A DNA stretch of 64,000 nt. Source: Hymenobacter jeongseonensis. Its GTDB lineage: Bacteria > Bacteroidota > Bacteroidia > Cytophagales > Hymenobacteraceae. The notes below the pieces were generated by a model, which worked only from the letters and a program-made list of their open reading frames with translations, searched no databases and had not been told where the DNA came from. Below are positions 48,764-56,290 of this stretch, piece after piece (position 1 is the stretch's first letter; each line of letters opens with the position of its first letter). A program made the translations under genes and the position numbers. The DNA is taken from NCBI RefSeq assembly GCF_015694725.1, contig NZ_JADQDQ010000006.1, positions 124,001 to 188,000 on the forward strand, in the 5' to 3' direction.

Positions 48764-50932
48764 TTACTCCGCCACCAGCTCCAGAATGTGGCTGGTGAGG
48801 GGCTTGGCTTCGCGGTCGCTGAGTATCACGCCCACTTTCATCAGGTAGTCGCCGGAATAGGTTTGGCCGTTGGCGGCCAGCTCGGATTTTTGGCCGGGCA
48901 TGAGGTTGATTTCGGTGAGCTTGTAGCGCTTGGCGGGGTCGAGGCCCTGGAGCTTCACGGGCAGCACGGTTTCGAGGAAGCGGGTGTGCAGGTTGTAGCC
49001 GTAGAGCACGGCTTGGCGCTGGGCTTCGTCCACGTACATCAACGACGCTTGGTTGCCCTCGTAGGGCGAGCGCAGGCGGAACAAGTCGCCCTGCCAGATA
49101 ACGGGGCTGAGGCGCTTGTAGTCCTTCACGGCCTGCTGGCTGAATTTCAGCTCATCGGGCGTCATTTTCTCCACTTCGATGTCGTAGCCGAGCTTGCCCA
49201 TCATGGCCACGTCGGTGCGGAATTTCAGGCTGTGGCTGCGGTTCCAGTTGGTAACGTGGCTGGCAATGGTGTTCGAGGGGAAAAACTGCGAGAATCCCCA
49301 CTGGATGAAGATGCGTTCGAAAGCATCGGTGTTGTCGCTGGCCCAGAACTCGGTGAAGTAGCGCAGACCGCCGTAGTCGGCGCGGGCGCCGCCGCCGGAG
49401 CAGAGCATCATGGGCAGGTGCGGGTACTTCTGGCGGACGCGCTCCAGGATTTTGTAGAGGCCGCGCACGTAGTCGACGTAGAGGCGCGACTGGTCGCGGC
49501 CCAGATACTGCGAGTAGGCGCTGCTAATCATGCGGTTGCAGTCCCACTTCACGTAGGCTACGCCCTGGCTCAGCTGTTCGTCCACGGTCTGGTACACGAA
49601 GTCCTGCACCTTGGGGTTGGTCAGGTCGAGCACCAGCTGGTTGCGGTAGAGGTCGTCGGGGCGGTTGGGCAATTTCAGGGTCCAATCGGGGTGCTTTTCG
49701 AACAGCTCGCTCTTGGGGTTCACCATTTCGGGCTCCAACCAGATGCCGAATTTGATGCCCTCCTTGGTGGCGGTTTGCACGAGGTGGCCCACGCCGTTGG
49801 GCAGCTTGGTTTTGGTGGTTTGCCAGTCGCCGAGGCCCTGCGCGTCGCCGTTGCGCGGGTATTTGTTGCCGAACCAGCCGTCGTCGAGCAGAAACAAGTC
49901 GACGCCGAGTTTGGCCGCGTCGCCCATCAGGCCGTCGAGCTTGGCTTCATTGAAATCGAAAAACGTGGCTTCCCAGTTGTTGAGCAGCGTGAGGCGCGGC
50001 TGGAGGCCGTCGAGGGTGCCGCCGTGGCGGCGCGCCCAGCGGTGCAGGTTGCGCGAGGCCTGGCCCTTGCCGGTAGTGCTGTAGGTGAAGATGAATTCGG
50101 GCGTCACGAAGGCCTGATTGGCTGGCAGCGTGTATTCCGATGCGTACGGGTTGATGCCGGCCGACATTCGCAAAGAATTCTGGTTGTCCAGTTCAAAAGC
50201 CAAGCGGAAGTTGCCGGTCCAGGCCAGGGAGCCGGCCAGCACGTCGCCGGTGGTTTCCTCGGCGGGCCGGTCGAGGCCAAGGAAGAAGCTCGGCGTTTGG
50301 TACCAGCCGGCGCGAGTGCCCAGCTTGGTATCGATGATTTTGATGCCGCTGGTGAGCTGGCTTTCCACCTGCTTGGCTTCCTCGGCCCAGTCGCCGTGAA
50401 ACTGCGTCAGCCAGTACTTATGGGCGTCGAAATGCAACATGGCCGAGGCGTAGCTGGTGAGCACCACCGGCTTTTTTTCGCGGTGCTTGATTTCCGTCCA
50501 AGTTTTGATGACGTCCTCTTTGAAATACGCCGTGAAGTGCAGCAGCACGTCCACCGGGTATTTCGGGTCGCGCAGGTGCACGGTAGTTGTGGTAGCATCA
50601 CCCCGCACATTGCCGAGCGGCTTCTGCACTTTCACATCAGCAAAGGCTAGGTCCAGCGACGGGTTGCCATCGGTGTGAATGACGCGAATGGCGGGCTCGA
50701 ACAGGTTGGTGGTGCCGGCGGTCACGTAGGCTTCATGGCGGTTCGGCAGCAACTGGTGGTCGGCCGCAGCCAGCTTAGGGCCCAGGTAAGTTTGGTAGAC
50801 ATGCTGCTTATCACCCACGGCCAGCACCAAGCTCACGTGCTCGGTCTCGATGTGAATAGGAGGCGTGGACTGCGCCATGGCGGGTACGAAACGCATGAGC
50901 AGAAGGAAGAAACAGAAGTAGCGAAGGCGCAT
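48764..50932 (-). CDS. GH36 alpha-galactosidase
   Basis: 722 residues with signal peptide ending FVPAMAQ. An N-terminal beta-supersandwich precedes a barrel with GH36 signatures: FFDFNEAKLDGLMGDAAKLGVDLFLLDDGWFGNKY, GIWLEPEMVNPKSELFEKHPDW, the nucleophile Asp in YVKWDCNRMISS, CSGGGARADYGGLRYFTEFWASDNTDAFERI with the acid Asp, and QWGFSQFFPSNTIASHVTNW. It would release terminal alpha-galactose in the periplasm, consistent with arabinogalactan or galactoside side chains. It is flanked by family A repeats within the minus-strand glycosidase run. Confidence 0.95.
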   Translation of the reverse strand: MRLRYFCFFLLLMRFVPAMAQSTPPIHIETEHVSLVLAVGDKQHVYQTYLGPKLAAADHQLLPNRHEAYVTAGTTNLFEPAIRVIHTDGNPSLDLAFADVKVQKPLGNVRGDATTTTVHLRDPKYPVDVLLHFTAYFKEDVIKTWTEIKHREKKPVVLTSYASAMLHFDAHKYWLTQFHGDWAEEAKQVESQLTSGIKIIDTKLGTRAGWYQTPSFFLGLDRPAEETTGDVLAGSLAWTGNFRLAFELDNQNSLRMSAGINPYASEYTLPANQAFVTPEFIFTYSTTGKGQASRNLHRWARRHGGTLDGLQPRLTLLNNWEATFFDFNEAKLDGLMGDAAKLGVDLFLLDDGWFGNKYPRNGDAQGLGDWQTTKTKLPNGVGHLVQTATKEGIKFGIWLEPEMVNPKSELFEKHPDWTLKLPNRPDDLYRNQLVLDLTNPKVQDFVYQTVDEQLSQGVAYVKWDCNRMISSAYSQYLGRDQSRLYVDYVRGLYKILERVRQKYPHLPMMLCSGGGARADYGGLRYFTEFWASDNTDAFERIFIQWGFSQFFPSNTIASHVTNWNRSHSLKFRTDVAMMGKLGYDIEVEKMTPDELKFSQQAVKDYKRLSPVIWQGDLFRLRSPYEGNQASLMYVDEAQRQAVLYGYNLHTRFLETVLPVKLQGLDPAKRYKLTEINLMPGQKSELAANGQTYSGDYLMKVGVILSDREAKPLTSHILELVAE

Positions 50933-50960
50933 GTGTTATCTGAGAATAAGCAAAAACAGA

Positions 50961-51060
50961 ACGTCATGCAGAGCGCAGCGAAGCATCTCGCGTGCCACCA
51001 CTAACCCTAACGATTGGCTTACTACCACACGCGAGATGCTTCGCTGCGCTCTGCATAACG
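50961..51060. repeat. Family A palindromic repeat, variant arms
   Basis: ACGTCATGCAGAGCGCAGCG with near-exact inverse ending CTCTGCATAACG. Both arms share the same change (GCAGAGCGCAGCGAAGC paired with GCTTCGCTGCGCTCTGC), so the change is compensated; one mismatch (GTCAT/ATAAC). Loop subtype CTCGCGTG. Between the GH36 and GH127 genes. Confidence 0.93.
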
Positions 51061-51089
51061 ACCTTTATTAATTGAGCTGCATTTGCCAA

Positions 51090-53141
51090 TTACTTCGCGT
51101 GCGTCGCTTCCACGGCTTGGCGGGTCACCAAATCCACATCGGTCACTTGCTGCGGGAACCAGACCGTCATTTCGCCCTTGCCACGGTTGGCCCAGGCGTA
51201 GTACGGAATGGCGGTGAGCGTTTGCTTCACGGTGCTGATGGTGTTGCTGGCGCCGTCCACTTTCACCACGGGCACGGTGGCGGTCAGCTCGGTGATGCCG
51301 TTCAACACGTCGGGCTTGAAGGCGGCGGTGAAGGCGGTGCCGGTGGGCACTATGATGTTAGTGGCTTTGCCGTCGTTGTCCTTCCACTCGGCGCAATAGA
51401 TGACGGGGCCGCGCTGCAGGGCCACTTTGCCCACGTTGTCCTGCACGTTGGGGTGGGCCACTACGGTGCGGGTTTCCATCGGCAGGCTCATGTCGACCAC
51501 GTCGTTTTTCTTCCACTTGCGGGTCAGCACGGCATAGCCGTTTTTCAACTGGTACGCCACTGGCTTGCCGTTCACTTTAATGACAACTTTCGCGCTCGAA
51601 GGCTGGGCGAAGCGGTACAAATCCGACGGAATGGCCTCGTCGCGGGCCCAGCCCGGAATGCGAACCAGCAGGTTGAAATCGGAAGTAGAAGCTTGGTCGA
51701 CGGTGAATTTCAGGTCGCCATTCCAGGGGTAATTATTGGCCTGGGTGAGTCGCACGGGCTTGTTCTGCACCGCCAAATTGGCGCTGCCGCTCACGAACAG
51801 GTTCACGTAAATGTCCCGGCCGTTTTGGCCGTACACGTAGCCGGGCAGCGACGGAAACAGCCGCGCCAGGTTGGTGGGGCAGCACGAGCACTCAAACCAG
51901 CCCGCCCGCGCCGGCTCGGTCTGGGCGAAGCTGGCGCTGTTCTTAATCTGCATGGCGTTGGAGTAAAAGAACGACTTGCCATCGAGGCCCACGCCCGAGA
52001 GCAGGCCGTTGTAGAGCACTTTCTCAATCAGGTCGGCGTATTTGGCGTGGCCGTGCAGCTGGAACATGCGCTGGTTCCAGTAGATGTTGGCCACTGAGGC
52101 GCAGGTTTCGTTGTAGGCCGTGGCGTTGGGCAACTCGTAGTTGCGGCCGAACCGCTCGCCGCCGGGCACCGCGCCGGTGCCGCCCGTCACGTATATTTTC
52201 TTGCTGGCCATGTTGTTCCAAATGCTGTCCACGGCCGTCAGCAGCTGCTTGTCGCCGGTGAGGGCGGCCACATCGGCCATGGCCGAGTAGAGGTATTCGG
52301 CGCGCACGGCGTGGCCCACGGCCTCGGCCTGCGCCACCACGGGCTTGTGGTCCTGCCAGTACGAGCCGTTCTTGAACGGGTCGGGGCTCTTGGGGTCATA
52401 GCCCTTGTACTGGCCCCGCGCATCCAAGAAAAACTTGGCCGTGCTCAGGTATTCGGGTTTGCCGGTCACGCGGTAGAGCTTTACGAGGCCCATTTCCACG
52501 ATTTCGTGGCCGGGCGCTACGCTGCGCTTGCCGGAGCCGAATACGGAGCACACGAGGTCGGCATTTTTGAGAGCGATGTTGAGCAGGGATTTCTTGCCGG
52601 TGGCCTGGTAGTGGGCCACGGCGGCTTCGTAGAGGTGGCCGGAGTTGTAGAGCTCGTGGCTCATCTCCCGCTCGTTTACCCAGCGCTCCGGGCCGGCCCA
52701 GGGGTGCGGGTGGGCGGGGTCGATGGTGCGGGCGGTGTAGAGGTAGCCGTCGGGCTCCTGGGCCTTGCCCACCTTGTCAATCAGCACGTCGAGGTAGGCC
52801 GCCAGCTCCTTGTCTGGGTACAGGCTGAGCGAGTACGCGGCGCCTTCCAACGTCTTGTAAATGTCGGTATCGTCGAAGGGAAAGACCGTCGCAAACTTGC
52901 CCGATTTGGCGGCCGCCATCTCAAAATTCTTCACCCGGTTGGTGGCCTCGCAGCGCTGAAACGACGCCGGAATGGTGACGGTGGTGTTGGTCTTGAGGCG
53001 CGGCTGCCAGAAGTTATCGGTCAGAGTCACCTTCGTAAAGGGCACCGCTTGAATGGGGTAGTCGCTGCGCTTGACGGTTTGTGCCACTCCGGACGTGCTG
53101 AGCAAGCCGGCGGCCAGAATGGTGGAAAGTACGGTTTTCAT
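51090..53141 (-). CDS. GH127 beta-L-arabinofuranosidase
   Basis: 683 residues from the ATG at 53141 with signal peptide ending TSGVAQ; a long open frame upstream lacks plausible start features. GH127 enzymes (HypBA1 type) remove beta-L-arabinofuranose from plant hydroxyproline-rich glycoproteins and pectin using a zinc-bound Cys nucleophile. Visible are EPDGYLYTAR, ATAYNETCASVANIYWNQRMF with the conserved Glu, and the Cys cluster AGWFECSCCPTNLARLFPSLPGYVY. An alpha/alpha barrel is followed by beta domains (FNLLVRIPGWARDEA). The gene is 83 bases after the GH43 lipoprotein gene, in the same run. It points to a plant cell wall substrate. Confidence 0.95.
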   Translation of the reverse strand: MKTVLSTILAAGLLSTSGVAQTVKRSDYPIQAVPFTKVTLTDNFWQPRLKTNTTVTIPASFQRCEATNRVKNFEMAAAKSGKFATVFPFDDTDIYKTLEGAAYSLSLYPDKELAAYLDVLIDKVGKAQEPDGYLYTARTIDPAHPHPWAGPERWVNEREMSHELYNSGHLYEAAVAHYQATGKKSLLNIALKNADLVCSVFGSGKRSVAPGHEIVEMGLVKLYRVTGKPEYLSTAKFFLDARGQYKGYDPKSPDPFKNGSYWQDHKPVVAQAEAVGHAVRAEYLYSAMADVAALTGDKQLLTAVDSIWNNMASKKIYVTGGTGAVPGGERFGRNYELPNATAYNETCASVANIYWNQRMFQLHGHAKYADLIEKVLYNGLLSGVGLDGKSFFYSNAMQIKNSASFAQTEPARAGWFECSCCPTNLARLFPSLPGYVYGQNGRDIYVNLFVSGSANLAVQNKPVRLTQANNYPWNGDLKFTVDQASTSDFNLLVRIPGWARDEAIPSDLYRFAQPSSAKVVIKVNGKPVAYQLKNGYAVLTRKWKKNDVVDMSLPMETRTVVAHPNVQDNVGKVALQRGPVIYCAEWKDNDGKATNIIVPTGTAFTAAFKPDVLNGITELTATVPVVKVDGASNTISTVKQTLTAIPYYAWANRGKGEMTVWFPQQVTDVDLVTRQAVEATHAK

Positions 53142-53224
53142 AGTTATACACATTGATTGGCCAGGAGTATTCCGCACAGCTTTTAAACAGAGAAAAGCAC
53201 GGAGATAAAACATGGAAGCGTCAC

Positions 53225-54211
53225 TTATTGAACGGGGTCCACGCCTTTGGGCGTCATCACCACTTTTTGCAAGGTGCTGTCGGCGTTGTAGTTCAGGTAA
53301 TCGATGCTGACTGAGCGCCGGAAATCCCCGCCGGTGGGCAGAGCGCCGTTGTGGTACACAAAATACCATTTGCCCTTGAAATCGAGCAGGGCCTGGTGGT
53401 TGGTATTAGAGTTGGTAGCCAGTTCGTTCAGAATGCCTTTGTACACCCACGGGCCTTCGGGGCTGCGGCTCATGGCGTAGGCAATGCGCTCCGGAAACCC
53501 GGTGGCGTAGGAGAGGTAGTACCACTTGCCGCGCTTGTGCACCCAAGGCGCCTCCGTGAACTGGGGCAGGCTGATGGTTTGGATAGGCCCGTCGAGCTCC
53601 GTCATGTTGGCCTTGAGCTTGGCGTAGTAGCAGGCCGTGTTGCCCCAATACAAGTAGGCCTGGCCCGAATCATCGACCAAAACCGTGGGGTCGATGTCGT
53701 CGAAAAAGGTGTTGACGGCCGTCGTCATCGCATTGGTCACCAGCGCCGTGCCCCGGGCATCCACAAACGGGCCGGTGGGCGAATTGGCCACCGCCACGCC
53801 GATGGCTTTGCCGGGCACGGTGCGGTGGTCCACGCTCACATACCAGTAAAACTTGCCGTTGCGCTCCACCACCTGAGAGGCCCAGGCATCGGCGCGCGCC
53901 CAACTGAAGTCCGTTACGCGCAGCGGCACCGGGTGCTCGGTCCACGTGGCGAGGTCGCTCGAGGAATAGCACAGCCACTCGTTCATCACGTACTGGTTTT
54001 GGCCCGTAGCGGCCTCGTCGTGGCCGGTGTAGATGTACATCCGGCCGTTGTGCACCAGCGCCGCCGGGTCGGCCGTGAATTTTGCCTTAACAATGGGATT
54101 GCGGAATACTACCTGATTATCCGGCACCACGAACGGAGCAGGCTTGTCCTTCTGGCAAGCAGCCACGAAGCAGCTGATTCCCAGCAATAGTATAGGCAAA
54201 CGCATTTTCAT
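53225..54211 (-). CDS. GH43 arabinosidase-type glycosidase, lipoprotein paralogue
   Basis: 328 residues from the ATG at 54211 (54205 is also possible), with a lipobox ending CFVAAC. It is a close paralogue of the GH43 at 44158, sharing YVMNEWLC, CYYAKLKANMTELDGPIQT and the same order of GH43 residues: Asp in FTADPAALV, Asp in DDIDPTVLVD and Glu in FTEAPWVHKRG. The lipid anchor suggests a membrane or surface position, unlike the soluble paralogue. It lies between the GH27 and GH127 genes with small gaps (52 and 83 bases) and no repeat, so these three are the tightest transcription unit in the run. Confidence 0.9.
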   Translation of the reverse strand: MKMRLPILLLGISCFVAACQKDKPAPFVVPDNQVVFRNPIVKAKFTADPAALVHNGRMYIYTGHDEAATGQNQYVMNEWLCYSSSDLATWTEHPVPLRVTDFSWARADAWASQVVERNGKFYWYVSVDHRTVPGKAIGVAVANSPTGPFVDARGTALVTNAMTTAVNTFFDDIDPTVLVDDSGQAYLYWGNTACYYAKLKANMTELDGPIQTISLPQFTEAPWVHKRGKWYYLSYATGFPERIAYAMSRSPEGPWVYKGILNELATNSNTNHQALLDFKGKWYFVYHNGALPTGGDFRRSVSIDYLNYNADSTLQKVVMTPKGVDPVQ

Positions 54212-54263
54212 ATTAAACTGGAAAATCAAATAATCACGAAGGCATCAAGCCTCCTGATAGCTA

Positions 54264-56114
54264 TTATTTATTAGCGGCCTTCTTGCTTGAAATGCGGTAC
54301 AGCTTGGCGCCGTGCCGGCGGATGTAAGGCGCAAAATCACCCGTGAGCGGCCCCATATGTTGGCCCGTCCACAGGTCTTGCACGGTGGCGCCAGCCGCCA
54401 CGCCCAGTTCCTGCAGCGTCACGGGCACGCGCACCGAATCGGCAGGCGCGGGGCGGTAGGGGTTTTTGGTGAATACCAGGAAGCTGAGCGTACCGCCGGT
54501 GTTTTGCGCGGCGCCCGCATTGTCGAGGCCCACCGTGGTGGAAAGGCGCGTGTAGCCGGCGGGCAAGTCGTACTCAATAATGGAGTTGGAATGCGTGCCG
54601 ATGCCGGCGTCATACTTCTTCCCTCCTACCAGCAAGGCCGCGCCCGACACGCTTTTGTTGATGGTGGCTTGGCCCCAGCCGGCCGTGGCACTCTTCCACG
54701 GCACGGTAGTAAGCGGCGTGATTTTGCCGCCACCGCTCAGTATTGGATTCAGCCAATCGGCGTGGTCCCAGGCAATGTCGTCGCCGCCGTTGCGCACATT
54801 CAGGTAGAGTTTGGTGGCGCCGGTGATGTCGATGTCGGCCGCTTTGCTTTGGCCGGGCGTTTCGCGGGTTACGGGGCCACTGGCCCAGGCAGCTTCGCTT
54901 TCGGGGGCCAGCTCCTGGTCCTGGGCGTTGAAAAGGGCCAGGAACTTATCGCCGGTGGCAGGGTCGTCGGCGGTCCAGGCTACTAGGTTGTCGCGGCGAA
55001 AAAGCTGGCGGTTGCGGGTGCTGTTGCGGTGCATGGCCAGCACGTTTTTGTTCGTGAGCAAACTCAGCGTGAAGGCGTCATTGCTGGGCAAGTCGCCGCC
55101 AAACATCAACGGCGAGCGGAAGATGCTCCACAGCGTCATCAGCGTGAACTGCTCGTCGCGGGTGAAGCGGGTCATGCGGTCGTCGCCCCGCTCGGCCCGG
55201 ATGCCCAGGCGGCCCAGCGGCAGCATGTCGGCATCGGGCCAGGCGCCGGACGCAATGTGCGGAGCCCACCGCTCACACACGTCGAAATGCTCCTTGAGCT
55301 GCTCCCAGCTGTCCCAGAAGTCGCCCACGGTGCGCCACATGTTGGCGTGGGCCGCCACGTGCTGGGCTTGGGCAATGGGTGTTTCGCCCGGCGAGGTACT
55401 GAGCACGATTTTTCGCCCCGAGCGGTCGATGGCCTTGCGAATCATCTCCACCTCCGGCGCGTGGTACGGTGAGGACAGGTCGTCAACCTTCACAAAATCC
55501 ACGCCCCAGGCCGCGTAGAGCTTGAACAGCGAATCGTAATACTCCTGCGCGCCGGGCCGGCCGGCCACCACGGTGTACATGTCGTGCAGCCAGCCGGCTT
55601 GGCCGTCTTTGCTGTAGATGTCGGCCGCTGTGGCCTTGCTGCCGAGGATGGGCATCTTGCGATGCACCGCCGCCACCGGCACGCCGCGCATGATGTGAAT
55701 GCCAAACTTCAGGCCCTTGGCGTGCATATAATCCGCCAGCGGCTTGAACCCCTTGCCCCCCGCCGCTGAGGGAAACCGATTCACAGCCGGGACGAAACGG
55801 CCGTATTGGTCAATGTTGAAGTCCGGGTTTTTCTCATTGTAGCCATGGGCCGTGTCGTTGCCCACGTACCAGCGGATGTCTACCACCACGTATTCCCAGC
55901 CGCTGCTTTTTAGGTTTTTGGCCATGTAGTCGGCGTTGGCCTTCACCTCGGCTTCGGTCACGGTGGGGCCGTAGCAGTCCCAGCTGTTCCAGCCCATGGG
56001 CGGCGTGGCCGCCCACTGGTGGAAATCGGTTTTGGGCGCGGCTTTTTGGGCGTGGGCCGGAGCAAGGCTTCCTACAAAAGCGGCCAATGCAAGCAGTCGT
56101 TGAGCTGGTTTCAT
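54264..56114 (-). CDS. GH27 alpha-galactosidase or beta-L-arabinopyranosidase with NPCBM domain
   Basis: 616 residues with signal peptide ending LAPAHAQ. The GH27 barrel has TPPMGWNSWDCYGPTVTEAEVKANADYMA, KGLKFGIHIMRGVPV, nucleophile Asp211 in DFVKVDD, and WRTVGDFWDSWEQL. The usual substrate-binding DDCW of alpha-galactosidases is VDIRW here (78-82), which could alter recognition of the sugar's C6 group; some GH27 members cleave beta-L-arabinopyranose. Residues about 425-565 are an NPCBM-like domain (YLNVRNGGDDIAWDHADWLNPIL...KYDAGIGTHSNSIIEYDLPAGYTRL). Given the arabinose locus, arabinopyranosidase activity is possible but unproven. Confidence 0.88.
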   Translation of the reverse strand: MKPAQRLLALAAFVGSLAPAHAQKAAPKTDFHQWAATPPMGWNSWDCYGPTVTEAEVKANADYMAKNLKSSGWEYVVVDIRWYVGNDTAHGYNEKNPDFNIDQYGRFVPAVNRFPSAAGGKGFKPLADYMHAKGLKFGIHIMRGVPVAAVHRKMPILGSKATAADIYSKDGQAGWLHDMYTVVAGRPGAQEYYDSLFKLYAAWGVDFVKVDDLSSPYHAPEVEMIRKAIDRSGRKIVLSTSPGETPIAQAQHVAAHANMWRTVGDFWDSWEQLKEHFDVCERWAPHIASGAWPDADMLPLGRLGIRAERGDDRMTRFTRDEQFTLMTLWSIFRSPLMFGGDLPSNDAFTLSLLTNKNVLAMHRNSTRNRQLFRRDNLVAWTADDPATGDKFLALFNAQDQELAPESEAAWASGPVTRETPGQSKAADIDITGATKLYLNVRNGGDDIAWDHADWLNPILSGGGKITPLTTVPWKSATAGWGQATINKSVSGAALLVGGKKYDAGIGTHSNSIIEYDLPAGYTRLSTTVGLDNAGAAQNTGGTLSFLVFTKNPYRPAPADSVRVPVTLQELGVAAGATVQDLWTGQHMGPLTGDFAPYIRRHGAKLYRISSKKAANK

Positions 56115-56154
56115 GGGGGTGCTTCCCGCTTCTTAAAGTCCGTTTAAAACCAAA

Positions 56155-56257
56155 ACGTCATGCTGAGCGCAGCCGAAGCATCTCGCGTGGGGTAGTAACT
56201 CAATCGGGTGGATTAGTGACGGCACGCGAGATGCTTCGGCTGCGCTCAGCATGACGT
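56155..56257. repeat. Family A palindromic repeat
   Basis: ACGTCATGCTGAGCGCAGCC with exact inverse ending at 56257; C-type arms; loop subtype CTCGCGTGGGGTAGTAACTC. Between the GH27 and GH51 genes. Confidence 0.95.
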
Positions 56258-56290
56258 TCTTCGGGTGCGGCTTTATTGCCGCTCTCTGCC

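Noticed and set aside
48788..50650. Long plus-strand open frame of about 620 codons opposite the GH36 gene
   Set aside because: It is a shadow of a high-GC gene: composition is Val/Gly/His/Ala-rich and low complexity with no family signature, while the opposite strand encodes an unmistakable GH36 enzyme.
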